Of a stretch of DNA of 64,000 nt, positions 9,132 through 18,636 are shown one piece after another. The stretch covers positions 1,178,001-1,242,000 of the forward strand of contig NZ_FOZS01000001.1 in assembly GCF_900116205.1 (NCBI RefSeq), in the 5' to 3' direction. Origin of the DNA: Halostagnicola kamekurae (lineage in GTDB: Archaea; Halobacteriota; Halobacteria; Halobacteriales; Natrialbaceae). Below the pieces are notes generated by a model. It was not told where the DNA came from. It ran no database searches and saw only the letters and a list, made by a program, of their open reading frames with translations. Every line of letters begins with the position of its first letter. The stretch's first letter is position 1. Made by a program: the position numbers and the translations under genes.

Positions 9132-9448
9132 TGTTATTTTAATGAGATATACTGGATGGATGCTAGCTTATACAAACGATAGGTGGCGACTTATCCGCGG
9201 TATAGTAATGCCCGAACGGAGAGAGATCCAAGTAGATACCTGAGCCGTCCCGCTGCGGACGCCGTAAACGGGTACGAGACAACCATGATACGAACTACCA
9301 GTCTATTCGAAGCGACGTCGTCGAACCGAACGGTCAGGGCCCCCCTCACCAGCGGGGGCGTCTCCGACTGCCGGTCAGTGGCGCTCCCGACCCGAGGGCC
9401 GCTCCGAGGGACGGCCGGGTCGCCGTCGGTCGAGGGGGTGTCTCGTTG

Positions 9449-11257
9449 ATGTGCGGGATCATCGCCCGGATCGGCCGGGGAAACGCCGCCGAAACGTTGC
9501 TCACAGGTCTCGAGAACCTCGAGTACCGCGGGTACGATTCCGCCGGCATCGCCGTCCAGAACGGCTCCGGCGTCAAGGTACACAAGTGCTCGGGCGAGGT
9601 ATCCGAGCTCAAGTCCCAGCTCGAGGCGCGTCCGAACGGGAACATGGGCATCGGTCACACCCGCTGGAGCACCCACGGGCCGCCGACCGACGAGAACGCA
9701 CACCCCCACACCGATACCGTCGGTGACGTCGCCGTCGTCCACAACGGCGTGATCGACAACTACGACGAACTCAAAGCCGACCTCCGATCGAAGGGCCACG
9801 AGTTCGAAAGCGACACCGACACGGAAGTCATCCCGCACCTGATCGACGAGTATCGACGAGAAACCGGGGACACCGAAACGGCCGTCCGAAAGGCCGTTTC
9901 GACGCTCGAGGGGAGTTACGCGATCGCCGCCATCGTCGACGGGGAGGAGGCGGTCTACGCCGCCCGAAAGGGGTCGCCGCTCGTGCTCGGCCTCGACGAC
10001 GACGAGTGGTTCCTCGCCAGCGACGTCCCGGCCTTCCTCGATTACACCGACGAGGTGATCTACCTGGAGGAAGGCGACCTCGTCGTGCTCGAGCCGGACT
10101 CCTATCGGATCACCGACCTCGAGGGGACGCCCGTCGAACGCTCGAGCGACACCGTCGACTGGGACCCGGAGGACGCGGGGAAAGGCGAGTTCGACCACTA
10201 CATGCTAAAGGAGATCTACAACCAGCCATCCTCCCTGTCGAATACGATCGAGGGCAGAGCGAACGACGGCGAGGTCACTTTCGAGAACCTGACGGAGGGG
10301 ACGTTCAGCGACGTCGACGCCGTCCAGTTCGTCGCCTGCGGAACGTCCTATCACGCCGCGATGTACGGCGGCCAGTTGCTCCGGTCGGCCGGCGTCCGAA
10401 CCGAAGTGCTTCGAGCGAGCGAGTACGAATCGACGACCGGACCGGTCGACGAGAACACGCTCGTCGTCGCCGTCACCCAGAGCGGGGAAACCGCGGACAC
10501 CCTCGAGGCCGTCCGCGAAGCGACCAGCCGAGGGGCCCGCTCGCTCGCGGTGACCAACGTCGTCGGCTCGACCGCTGCTCGAACCGCCGACGACGCGGTC
10601 TACATTCGCGCCGGCCCGGAGGTCGGCGTCGCGGCGACAAAGACGTACTCCTCGCAGGCGGTCACGCTCGCGTTGCTCACCCAGCAGATCGCGAGCGACG
10701 TCCCCGGCGGCGAGCCGGCGGCCGACAAAGCGAAACTCCTCGAGTCGCTTCGGGACCTCCCCGAGCACGTCGAAGAGGTGCTCGAATCGAGCCAGGCCGA
10801 GGCCATCGCCCGGGAACGACTCGACAGCCAATCGTACTTCTTCATCGGGCACGGCCTCGGCCACTCGGTCGCGCTCGAGGGCGCGCTGAAGTTCAAGGAG
10901 ATCACCTACGAACACGCCGAAGGGTTCGCGTCGGGCCAACTCAAACACGGGCCGCTCGCGCTCGTGACCGACGAGACGCCGATCTTCGCCGTCTATTCCG
11001 GCAGGGGCGACGAGAAGACGAAGACGAACGCGATCGAAGCCCGCTCGCGCGGCGCGCCGATCGTCGCGGTCGGCCCCGACGATCACTCGCTGGCCGACGC
11101 GGCAGACACCCACCTCTCGGTTCCGGATACCCATCCCGTCTGGGCAGGCCTGCTCGCCAACGTCCAGTTGCAACTCGTCTCCTACCACGCTGCAAAGCTC
11201 CTCGAGCGACCGATCGACAAGCCGCGCAACCTCGCCAAGAGCGTCACGGTCGAGTAA
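9449..11257 (+). CDS. glmS: Glutamine--fructose-6-phosphate aminotransferase (isomerizing)
   Basis: This 602-residue cytoplasmic enzyme makes glucosamine-6-phosphate from fructose-6-phosphate and glutamine, the first step to UDP-GlcNAc. I chose the ATG at 9449 because it puts the nucleophile at Cys2 (MCGIIARIG); a TTG one codon earlier would bury it. The glutaminase domain shows GHTRWSTHG and HNGVIDNY. Two SIS domains follow with VACGTSYHAA, TQSGETADT and KTYSSQ, and the C-terminus KPRNLAKSVTVE is the GlmS signature. Length matches the family. It stands alone between the winged-helix gene and an ABC transporter and fits the glycan setting by supplying amino sugars. Confidence 0.95.
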   Translation: MCGIIARIGRGNAAETLLTGLENLEYRGYDSAGIAVQNGSGVKVHKCSGEVSELKSQLEARPNGNMGIGHTRWSTHGPPTDENAHPHTDTVGDVAVVHNGVIDNYDELKADLRSKGHEFESDTDTEVIPHLIDEYRRETGDTETAVRKAVSTLEGSYAIAAIVDGEEAVYAARKGSPLVLGLDDDEWFLASDVPAFLDYTDEVIYLEEGDLVVLEPDSYRITDLEGTPVERSSDTVDWDPEDAGKGEFDHYMLKEIYNQPSSLSNTIEGRANDGEVTFENLTEGTFSDVDAVQFVACGTSYHAAMYGGQLLRSAGVRTEVLRASEYESTTGPVDENTLVVAVTQSGETADTLEAVREATSRGARSLAVTNVVGSTAARTADDAVYIRAGPEVGVAATKTYSSQAVTLALLTQQIASDVPGGEPAADKAKLLESLRDLPEHVEEVLESSQAEAIARERLDSQSYFFIGHGLGHSVALEGALKFKEITYEHAEGFASGQLKHGPLALVTDETPIFAVYSGRGDEKTKTNAIEARSRGAPIVAVGPDDHSLADAADTHLSVPDTHPVWAGLLANVQLQLVSYHAAKLLERPIDKPRNLAKSVTVE

Positions 11258-11309
11258 CCGCTTTTTTGCCGATCGACTCGAGCGGATAGAGTCGCTCGTC
11301 GACGCTGCC

Positions 11310-11381
11310 GTAGTCGTCGTCCAGCCGTACTCATCGGTTCAACTGTAGTCGTCGGTTCAGTCGTGATCGTCGTCCAGCCGT
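11310..11381. repeat. Short degenerate direct repeat downstream of glmS
   Basis: The unit GTCGTCCAGCCGT occurs at about 11316-11328 and again at about 11369-11381, with related GTAGTCGTC and CGGTTCA pieces between. This looks like a small imperfect tandem repeat in the 295-base gap between glmS and the ABC transporter. No function is evident. Confidence 0.35.
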
Positions 11382-11552
11382 CGTCGCCGGTCCGACCGTC
11401 GTCGATCTAGACACTCACTCGTCGGACCGAAGCCGTCCGTCTGCGAGATCACATCGAAACGCTACCGCAGGTCCTCCGTCGACCAGTGCATCGCGATCGA
11501 GCTTCTAATAGCGTTCCGCAAAGAATTTGTTGGATACAAAACGTGTGTCGGT

Positions 11553-12503
11553 ATGGTCCCTATCGAAATCGATGGCCTCAGCAAGGAGTTCCCCGGTGAC
11601 GTCCTCGCGGTCGACGACCTCGACCTGCGGATCGAATCGGGCGAGATTTTCGGGTTCCTCGGGCCGAACGGTGCCGGGAAATCGACGACGATCAACGTCC
11701 TCCTCGGGTTCGTCGACCCGACCGCCGGCAGTGTTAGCGTCCTCGGGCAGGACGTACAGGGAAGCGAGTTCGCACAGACCCGGCATCGAATCGGCGTCCT
11801 TCCGGAAGGATACAGTCTGTATGACCGGCTGAGTGCCCGCGAGCATGTCGATTGGGTCGCCCGAACCAAACGCGCAGACGACGATCCCGACGAGATTCTC
11901 GAGCGGGTCGGCATCGGCGACGTGGCGGATCGCCGCGTCGGCGGATTCTCGAAGGGGATGCGCCAACGCCTCGCGTTCGGAATGGCCCTGGTCGGCGATC
12001 CGGATCTCCTCGTTCTCGACGAACCATCGTCGGGCCTTGATCCGACGGGAATGCAAGAGATGCGGGCGATCATCCGGGAGGAAGCCGCCACCGGGACGAC
12101 CGTGTTCTTCTCGAGTCACGTGTTGCCGGAGGTCGAGGCGGTCTGTGACCGCGTCGGGATCATGAACGACGGGCGGCTGGTCGCCGTCGACGAGATCGAG
12201 ACGCTGCGCGACGAGATCACGAGTTCGTCGCGGATCACCCTGGCGGTTCGATCGGTGCCGGACGAGCTCGGCCTCGAGACCCTAGACGGCGTCACGAACG
12301 TTCAGGTCGATGGATCCGAGATTCACGTCGACTGTCGAGCGACGACCGTCAAGCCGCGAGTCGTCAGGTACGTCGACGATCGGGCGACGATAACTGATAT
12401 CGTCTCCGAGGAGCCGTCCCTAGAGGAGCTGTTCAACAGGTATACGGGCGACGCCGACGCCCCCGACGAAGAGGCCCCCTCCCCGGCCGAGGTGACGGCA
12501 TGA
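11553..12503 (+). CDS. ABC transporter ATP-binding protein
   Basis: This 316-residue ATPase starts MVPIEIDGLSKEFPGDVLAV. The Walker A motif GPNGAGKST is near residue 37, the signature FSKGMRQRL near 133, and Walker B with LVLDEPSSGLDP follows. The extended C-terminal part (EPSLEELFNRYTG) is typical of ABC-2 type exporters of the NatA/CcmA kind. Its end overlaps the permease by 4 bases (ATGA), so the two form one unit. The substrate is unknown; export of a lipid, peptide or toxic compound is possible. The start lies about 30 bases after an A/T-rich stretch, consistent with a leaderless transcript. Confidence 0.88.
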   Translation: MVPIEIDGLSKEFPGDVLAVDDLDLRIESGEIFGFLGPNGAGKSTTINVLLGFVDPTAGSVSVLGQDVQGSEFAQTRHRIGVLPEGYSLYDRLSAREHVDWVARTKRADDDPDEILERVGIGDVADRRVGGFSKGMRQRLAFGMALVGDPDLLVLDEPSSGLDPTGMQEMRAIIREEAATGTTVFFSSHVLPEVEAVCDRVGIMNDGRLVAVDEIETLRDEITSSSRITLAVRSVPDELGLETLDGVTNVQVDGSEIHVDCRATTVKPRVVRYVDDRATITDIVSEEPSLEELFNRYTGDADAPDEEAPSPAEVTA

Positions 12504-13339
12504 GCGTCGTCGAAGTCGCCCGGAAGGACTTCCTCGACGTCCGCCGGTCGAAGATGATGTGGCTCGTCGTTACGATTTTGACCGGATTCTCCGGCTTGTT
12601 CGTGTACTTCCAGACCAGCCAGATCCCGTATTTCGAGAGCGCTCGGGCGGGCGTCGTGAGCGTTCTGAACGGCGTCCTCATGCTCGGTTCGTTCCTGGTT
12701 CCGATCGTCGCGTTCGTCGCGGCCTACCTCGCTATCGCGGGCGAACGCGAGACGGGGAGTCTGAAGTTCATGCTCGGCCTGCCGAACACGCGCCGCGATA
12801 TCGTCGTCGGCAAATTTCTCAGTCGGTGTCTCGTGATCGGCCTCGGTCTCGCGAGCGCGGCGCTCGGGGTCACCATCTTGCTCGCGCTGTTCTATCCGCT
12901 CGTCCCGATCGTCCCGTTTTTCGTCATGCTCGGGCTGTTGACGCTTTATGCCGTCGTCTACGTCGCGCTCGCGATCGGTATCTCCGCCGCCGTCGCGAGC
13001 AAAGCCCGCGCGGCGGCCGCCGGATTCGGCCTCTACTTCGTCCTCAACGTCGGCACGTTCCTCGCGTCGCCCGGCGCTCTCGTCCGCACAGTACACGCCG
13101 ACGTCCTCGGGCTCGGCGAATCCCCCCTCCTCTACCAGTTCGTCTCGCTTCTAGTGCCGCCCGAAGCGCTCCTTTACGGTGCCACCGCCGTCGCCGAACC
13201 GAACGGGCCAGTCACCAGTCCACCCGCAGACGCGCCGTTTTTCGTCCAGCCGACGTTCATGCCCGTCGTTCTGTCCGCGTGGATCGTCCTCTCGGTCGCT
13301 ATCGGGTACTACGCGTTCGAGTCCGCGAACGTGAGCTGA
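12500..13339 (+). CDS. ABC-2 type transporter permease
   Basis: This 279-residue membrane protein has about six segments in the ABC-2 permease arrangement. A cytoplasmic N-terminus (VARKDFLDVRRSKMMW) precedes the first segment, the conserved ERETGSLKFMLGLP motif comes after the second, and a final segment lies near the end (VVLSAWIVLSVAIGYY). GERETG...LPNTRRDIVVGKF is the coupling region for the ATPase. It is co-translated with the ATPase upstream. The substrate is unknown. The transporter sits between glmS and a surface protein, but no neighbour defines its cargo. Confidence 0.85.
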   Translation: MSVVEVARKDFLDVRRSKMMWLVVTILTGFSGLFVYFQTSQIPYFESARAGVVSVLNGVLMLGSFLVPIVAFVAAYLAIAGERETGSLKFMLGLPNTRRDIVVGKFLSRCLVIGLGLASAALGVTILLALFYPLVPIVPFFVMLGLLTLYAVVYVALAIGISAAVASKARAAAAGFGLYFVLNVGTFLASPGALVRTVHADVLGLGESPLLYQFVSLLVPPEALLYGATAVAEPNGPVTSPPADAPFFVQPTFMPVVLSAWIVLSVAIGYYAFESANVS

Positions 13340-13465
13340 CTCTCGTCTCGAAGTGTGTTCGACTCGAGCACCGTTTCGCGGCCAGAAAGGACATCTCCGA
13401 GCCGAGATAGATACGTCACCGGCCGAATATCAGTAATAGAAGGCGTCACCGAGTCTGGCGTCCAG

Positions 13466-14500
13466 TCAGTTCTCTTCTTCGAGTTCGAGGGTGATTTCCT
13501 CGTCGCCGCCGTCGATCTCGACGTCGGTGGTCGCCTCCTCGTAGCCGTCCGCGTTCGCCGTCACCGTGTACTCGCCGTTCTCGCGTTCGAACTCGGCTTC
13601 GCCGTCGTCGTCGACGTTCTGCTGGTCCGTGTCGAAGGAACTGAAGATGCCGCCGTCGGCGTCCTCGACTTCGACCGACGCGTTTTCGAGCGCCTCTCCG
13701 TCCCCGTCCTCGACGACGGTCGTCAGCGTGTAGGGCCCACCGCTCGAGTCGTCGCTCTGGCCCCCGTCGTCGTTCTGGTTTCCATCATCGTTCTCGTCGT
13801 CACCGGTCGCTGAGAGTTCGAGGGTGACTTCTTCGTCGTCGCCGTCGATCTCGACATCGGTGGTCGCCTCCTCGTAGTCGTCCGCGTTCGCCGTCACCGT
13901 GTACTCGCCGCCGTCATCGACGGCGAAGACCGCCGATCCGTCGGCACCGGTCGTCGTTTTGCCGCTTCCGCCGGACGCCGACTCGACCGTGACCGTGGCG
14001 TCTGTCAGTTCGTCGCCGTCCTCGGACTCGATATCCGTGGTGAGCGTGTACGATTCGTCCGAATCGCCGCCGTCACCGCCGTTCGAACCGTCGTCTCCGC
14101 TCGAGTCGTTATCGCCGCTCGAGTCCCCACCCCCGTCCTGGCCATCGGAGTCGTCGCCCGACTGGTCACCCGTTTCGGAGTCGCCGTCGGTTTCGTCCTC
14201 GTTTCCGCCGTCACCACCCCCGCCGTCGGCGTCGCTCTCGGAACTGTCCGAGCCGTCTTCGGGCTGCGGTTCGACCGCGCCGCCGTCGTCACCCCCGCCG
14301 CCGTCCGTTCCCTCGTCGGTCGGCTGGGAATCACCGAGCCGGTCGGCGGCGGTCTCGACCGCGTCGTCGATCGAGACGCCGCTGGCCGTGAGCGCGACCC
14401 CTGCGACTAACAGGGCGACGCCAGCGACAACCAGCAGTATCTGGACGCCACTTTGCATCGAGCGAGTCCGCGAATTCGTCTGGCGACCGCTGGAAGACAT
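13466..14500 (-). CDS. Membrane-anchored acidic surface protein with two carboxypeptidase-regulatory-like repeats
   Basis: This 344-residue protein has one N-terminal membrane segment at about 18-43 (VQILLVVAGVALLVAGVAL), then a linker of about 100 residues made almost only of Gly, Asp, Ser, Glu and Thr. Two copies of a domain of about 80 residues follow, each ending with EYTVTANADxYEEATTDVEI and an ITLEL/VTLEL strand. The repeats resemble carboxypeptidase-regulatory-like or PEGA-type beta domains. It probably stands outside the cell on a flexible acidic stalk. No enzymatic motif is present. Repeat 2 carries an extra piece near GIFSSFDTD. The gene is convergent with the ABC permease. Confidence 0.65.
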   Translation of the reverse strand: MSSSGRQTNSRTRSMQSGVQILLVVAGVALLVAGVALTASGVSIDDAVETAADRLGDSQPTDEGTDGGGGDDGGAVEPQPEDGSDSSESDADGGGGDGGNEDETDGDSETGDQSGDDSDGQDGGGDSSGDNDSSGDDGSNGGDGGDSDESYTLTTDIESEDGDELTDATVTVESASGGSGKTTTGADGSAVFAVDDGGEYTVTANADDYEEATTDVEIDGDDEEVTLELSATGDDENDDGNQNDDGGQSDDSSGGPYTLTTVVEDGDGEALENASVEVEDADGGIFSSFDTDQQNVDDDGEAEFERENGEYTVTANADGYEEATTDVEIDGGDEEITLELEEEN

Positions 14501-14991
14501 CTTCTACCTCCTTATCGGCTCGCGATTGCCAGAGCGTTTGGTGCGTCCCCCCTCACTCGCGGCGAAAGCGCACGCGCCGATTCGGCGCTCGTCGGTCCGT
14601 CTCTGCGAGTCGTGCTCGGACTCGAGGGACCAACGGGCCACCCCGCGGGAGACTCGAGTGCGATCGGTGACGACATCGTTTCGTACATTCGTTCGACGGT
14701 TTCTTCCCTGGGTGGTTCACTATGCGGCCGATAAGACGATTTCAGCTCGCGAACGGATCTCAGTTTCCGAGCGGAACCGCCGATGGAAATCACTCTGGGA
14801 AGGGTCTCCGGTCCTGATCGTGGCGTCCTCGCAGCTGTCGACTCGCGTGGCGATTAGGTCTCCCCCAAACGTCCCGTTTCGACCCGGACAGCGATCCCGA
14901 CCGTTCGGCTCGGCCGATTTCGACCTCGAGGACGCCTCACCGATCGTTTAACACGTCCATATTATCGGTGATAGATAGATTCCGTGTGATC
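14501..14991. other. Divergent intergenic region, no gene seen
   Basis: About 490 bases lie between the surface-protein gene and the carbamoyltransferase. The open frames here are Arg/Ser-rich and unlike haloarchaeal proteins. An A/T-rich stretch near 14958-14985 probably contains the promoter of the gene at 14992. I saw nothing else. Confidence 0.35.
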
Positions 14992-16806
14992 ATGAACGGC
15001 TACACGCTAGCGTTCAAACCTGCAATTGGTCTGTACGGACAGCACGACCCCAGTGCCGTCCTCTTCGACGACGGAACGCCCGTCTTCGGCATCGAGGAGG
15101 AGCGACTCACCCGCGAGAAACACGCCCCCGACACGTTCCCGACGAACGCGATCAACGCCTGTCTCGACTATCGAGACCTCGAGCTCGGCGACGTCGACGA
15201 GATCCTCCTCCCGTACGACCCCAGCCTCCGCTCGCGTATCCGTTCGCACTACCTCAGCGACGCCGTCCGCGCGCCGACCCTCCCGCGAAAGCTCTCCGCG
15301 CTCGAGCAGACGCTCGTGACGGAGATCCAGAGCCAGTTCTTTCCGACGCGACAGGTCGAGTCCCGCCTCGAGTCGATCGGCTCTTTGGTGCCGCCGATCG
15401 AGCGCCTCTCACACCACCGCTGTCACGCCGCCAGCGCGTTTCACCCCTCCGGATTCGACGACGCGCTCGTCCTCACGATCGACGCGAAAGGCGAGTACGA
15501 CTCGACCGTCGTCTGGCGGGGCGATCGACACGGCCTCGAGCGGGTCAAAACCTACGAGCACCCCAACAGCCTCGGACTGTTCTTTGCGATCGTCACCGAG
15601 TACCTCGGCTACCGGATGTTCAACGGCGAGGGGAAGGTCATGGGCCTGGCCCCCTACGGCGAGGAAAACCCGGAGATCGAACGACGGCTGCGGAACCTGA
15701 TCGACGTGGGAACGTCCTACGACGTCACCGAACTCACCAAGCGCTGGGGAACCGGCCACGGCCTCGAGTTGCTCTCGGAGGTATTCGGCCGTCCGCCCAA
15801 AGCAGATACCGACGAGTTCGATCAGTGGGAGAAAGACTTCGCCCACACCGCCCAGAAGCTGCTCGAGGAAATCGTCCTCGACATCGTCGAGGCCCACACC
15901 GACACCGTCGGCTCGCACAACGTCGCGCTCGCCGGCGGCGTCGTGCTCAACTGCAAACTCAACAAGCGCGTTCGAGAGGCGGCCTGCGTCGGCGACCTCT
16001 TCGTCCAGCCGGTCGCCAACGATGCGGGGCTGGCGCTAGGTGCGGGCTGGGTCGGGCGGCCGCCCGAGACCGTCGACGACCTGTCGACGGTGTACTTCGG
16101 TTCGTCCTACGAGAAGGAGACTATCGAGGAGACCCTCGACACGTCGAAACTCAGCTACGCGGAGCCCGCGAACGTCGAGCAGTACGTCGCCGACCGCCTC
16201 GCCGACGGCGCGCTCGTCGGCTGGTTCCAGGGCCGGTCCGAACTCGGCCCGCGGGCGCTCGGCTCTCGCAGCATCCTGGCGGACCCGCGCACGGCCGACT
16301 CGCGCGACCGGGTCAACCGGTTCGTCAAGCACCGCGAGGGGTGGCGTCCGTTCGCGCCGTCGATGCTCGAGGACGTCGCCGAGGAGTACCTGATCGACGG
16401 TCGCCCGTCGCCGTTCATGATCGAGGCCTACGACGTCGACCCCGAGAAAGCGAGCGAGCTCGAGGCGGTCGTCCACCCCGCCGACGACTCCACCCGCCCC
16501 CAGACGGTTCGCGAGGACCAACACGAGCGCTACTACCGGCTGATCGAGGCGTTCGGCGAGCGCACCGGCGTTCCCGTCCTGCTGAACACCTCCTTCAACG
16601 ACAACGGCGAGCCGATCGTCGACAAACCGATCGAGGCGATCAAGGACTTCTACGGGATGGGACTCGACCTGCTCGTCGTCGACGACTTCGTTCTCGAGAA
16701 AGACGCTACCCGACAGCCGTCCACCCGCGAGGTCGGCGAGCTGGTCGGGAGCGCCGATCCGGAACCGGCGACTCGAGAGCGAACGACAGCGATCGGAAAC
16801 GGGTAG
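14992..16806 (+). CDS. NodU/CmcH-type O-carbamoyltransferase
   Basis: This 604-residue protein has the two-domain layout of the family. The N-terminal kinase-like domain shows HHRCHAASAF (residues about 142-151), TIDAKGEYDST and EGKVMGLAPYGE, and then LAGGVVLNCKLN. The C-terminal YrdC-like region shows GRSELGPRALGSRSI and REGWRPFAPSML. Family members transfer a carbamoyl group from carbamoyl phosphate, through carbamoyl-AMP, to a sugar hydroxyl of a glycan or antibiotic. I chose the ATG at 14992 (MNGYTLAFKP); an upstream in-frame start adds 8 residues. It stands alone, but lies between two glycan gene groups and probably decorates a surface sugar. Confidence 0.85.
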   Translation: MNGYTLAFKPAIGLYGQHDPSAVLFDDGTPVFGIEEERLTREKHAPDTFPTNAINACLDYRDLELGDVDEILLPYDPSLRSRIRSHYLSDAVRAPTLPRKLSALEQTLVTEIQSQFFPTRQVESRLESIGSLVPPIERLSHHRCHAASAFHPSGFDDALVLTIDAKGEYDSTVVWRGDRHGLERVKTYEHPNSLGLFFAIVTEYLGYRMFNGEGKVMGLAPYGEENPEIERRLRNLIDVGTSYDVTELTKRWGTGHGLELLSEVFGRPPKADTDEFDQWEKDFAHTAQKLLEEIVLDIVEAHTDTVGSHNVALAGGVVLNCKLNKRVREAACVGDLFVQPVANDAGLALGAGWVGRPPETVDDLSTVYFGSSYEKETIEETLDTSKLSYAEPANVEQYVADRLADGALVGWFQGRSELGPRALGSRSILADPRTADSRDRVNRFVKHREGWRPFAPSMLEDVAEEYLIDGRPSPFMIEAYDVDPEKASELEAVVHPADDSTRPQTVREDQHERYYRLIEAFGERTGVPVLLNTSFNDNGEPIVDKPIEAIKDFYGMGLDLLVVDDFVLEKDATRQPSTREVGELVGSADPEPATRERTTAIGNG

Positions 16807-16975
16807 TCGTCCCTGTCGATCCCGGGTGTCGAATTCGTTGTCGTTTCGTCTCGAGGGATCGTCTCCGTTCGTTCGCACTCTAACCGTTCGGCGGGCGATC
16901 GGGTCAGCTTACACGGTTCTGAGCGAACGAGAGACGTTCGGGAGTGGGGTCTGTCCTCGGCGGGTCACAATGCGA

Positions 16976-17746
16976 TCACCCGTCGGCTTCTGCGTCGAAT
17001 CGCGGGAGCACCACTCGAGCGTAGTACACGAGATACGTGGCTGTGACGACGCCGTAGAGCCCGGCAGTGAAAACCGGCGACCAGTCCAGAACGAAAATCA
17101 AAAACGCGACCCAGAACCCGCCTCCGACGACGCCGCCGAGCGTAACGAGATGGAGTCCACCCCTGGTTCGAATCTGCATGTCGCTGTCAGTAGCGAGTCG
17201 AATGCCGATCAGTCCGGCCGTGAGCGACCCCCACGTGAGGACGGGCAGTCCGAGAACCGTCCAGACGTTTGCGGGCAACTGCTCGGAGGAGGTGACGAGT
17301 AGTGCCCAGCCGACCAGCCCGAACGCGGCCCACGCGATGCTCCGCAGGAGTTCTTCGCGCAGGATCAGGCGGACCTGCGGGCGCTTTAGGAACTCGAAGA
17401 GCGGGTTCTGGGTCCCGGTTGACTCTCGTTTTAATGCTTGCTCTCCTTCCGGTGACAGCGGCCACTCCGACTCCGGATGGTTGATATAGTACAGCGTCAG
17501 TGAGTCCGAATACGCCTCCGTCGCGACGACACCCTGCTCTTCTAGGTCGTCCAACCGGTTACGGACGGTGACCTTCGAGACGTCCGGCTTGATACGTCGC
17601 TGGATCTGTTGGAGCGAGAAGAACGGACGCTCGGCGTCGTACATCGTCTCGACGACGTGGCGGTGAGTGAGTTTCGTGTTCACCGTCCTGTCCCGTTCTA
17701 CTTTCTCTGCGATCCACGGCGGAAGCGTCATACGTTGCTCGAGCAT
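16976..17746 (-). CDS. Winged-helix protein with four C-terminal membrane segments
   Basis: This protein has about 256 residues from ATG at 17746 (MLEQRMTLPPW; the ATG at 17731 is also possible). The N-terminal 110 residues form a winged helix (FSLQQIQRRIKPDVSKVTVRN, then LEEQGVVATE). The C-terminal half has the block LREELLRSIAW, then four membrane segments and a conserved GLPVLTW plus LIGIRLAT motif. The membrane half is clearly paralogous to the gene at 17856-18266, which is transcribed in the same direction just upstream. A membrane-bound regulator is the likely role. Its ligand and targets are unknown. Confidence 0.65.
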   Translation of the reverse strand: MLEQRMTLPPWIAEKVERDRTVNTKLTHRHVVETMYDAERPFFSLQQIQRRIKPDVSKVTVRNRLDDLEEQGVVATEAYSDSLTLYYINHPESEWPLSPEGEQALKRESTGTQNPLFEFLKRPQVRLILREELLRSIAWAAFGLVGWALLVTSSEQLPANVWTVLGLPVLTWGSLTAGLIGIRLATDSDMQIRTRGGLHLVTLGGVVGGGFWVAFLIFVLDWSPVFTAGLYGVVTATYLVYYARVVLPRFDAEADG

Positions 17747-17855
17747 CGGTGACAAATTATCGGTTTCGCATAGGGTTCGGACGGTGGACAGCGAGACTGC
17801 CACACCGCCGGTCGAGCGCAGGCGTTGTTCGTCAGACAGCAGGGGCGATTCGGGA

Positions 17856-18266
17856 CTAGACGGCCATTTCAGAGACCCGGTCGGGCACACGCCTGTACCA
17901 GTACCAGAGGACGACACCCACCGTCGTGACGACGTACGCGGCCGTCACCCAGAGGACGGGATAGCCGCCCGCCGTGACGAGGTACACCGCGCCGACGCCG
18001 CCGAGGGCGATTCCGAGGCCCAGGCTTATCCACACCCCAGTCGATGTCCGCACCTGTAACTCGCTGGACGTCGCAGTTCGAATCCCGATCAAGACCGTCG
18101 TCAATAGCGCCCACGTGAGTACGGGCAGTCCGAAGACCGTCAGCGCGGTCGCGTCCAACCACGCCACCTCCGAAATCACGATCGGCCACCCGACGAGTCC
18201 GAGCCCGATCCACACGATACTTCGCAGCAGTTCCTCGCGGACGATCCGCCGCTGTCGTTGATTCAT
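17856..18266 (-). CDS. Four-segment membrane protein, paralogue of the membrane half of the downstream gene
   Basis: This 136-residue protein starts MNQRQRRIVREELLRSIVW. It shares with its downstream neighbour REELLRSI-W, GLVGW, GLPVLTW, LIGIR-AT-S and RT in the same order and spacing, but has no DNA-binding domain. It has four membrane segments and a basic, aromatic C-terminus (WYWYRRVPDRVSE). A partner that binds or titrates the membrane half of the regulator is a plausible idea. About 110 bases separate the two genes. A palindromic site lies 70-100 bases upstream of the start. Confidence 0.6.
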   Translation of the reverse strand: MNQRQRRIVREELLRSIVWIGLGLVGWPIVISEVAWLDATALTVFGLPVLTWALLTTVLIGIRTATSSELQVRTSTGVWISLGLGIALGGVGAVYLVTAGGYPVLWVTAAYVVTTVGVVLWYWYRRVPDRVSEMAV

Positions 18267-18335
18267 AGCTACAGGTCAGTCACGAATCGCGACCGATAAA
18301 TCACCGCGGAGAATTTTGCGGCCGGATAGCGGGGG

Positions 18336-18369
18336 TTTGCGCCCGCAAAGCCCGCTTTGTGGGTGCAAA
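18336..18369. promoter_or_regulatory. Candidate operator: 16-base inverted repeat
   Basis: Two arms of 16 bases, TTTGCGCCCGCAAAGC at 18336 and GCTTTGTGGGTGCAAA at 18354, are inverted copies with two mismatches and 2 bases between them. The left arm is itself the palindrome TTTGCG-CC-CGCAAA. It lies in the 370-base divergent gap between the membrane-protein gene (start 18266) and the glycosyltransferase (start 18637). It is a good binding site for the winged-helix protein encoded next door; that link is inference. The rest of 18267-18636 shows no gene. Confidence 0.5.
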
Positions 18370-18636
18370 GGTGGCAGACGAGTCGCCTTTTCGCTCGTCA
18401 CTCGAGGCCGCGTGTCAATTGGTGTCTTCGTCCCACGCGGCCTCGTCGCTCGTCCTCGAGCGGACTGGTGACCCGTTCGTATGCCACCGTGGCTCCGTCG
18501 GCATCGCTCACCGCGCGCCCCGGGTCGATGCTTCGTTTGACTCGAGCCGACGTCCGTCTGGGCGCGTCGAGCGGTGGCGTTCGAGCATCGTTTCGAACCG
18601 AATAACATAACCGGTGACTCGAGAACCGAACGCACG

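Noticed and set aside
11310-11381. CRISPR-like repeats after glmS
   Set aside because: Only two imperfect short copies without even spacing or spacers; described as a small direct repeat instead.
14453-14734. Open frames between the surface protein and carbamoyltransferase
   Set aside because: Short, Arg-rich, overlapping in several frames and without a plausible start or motif.
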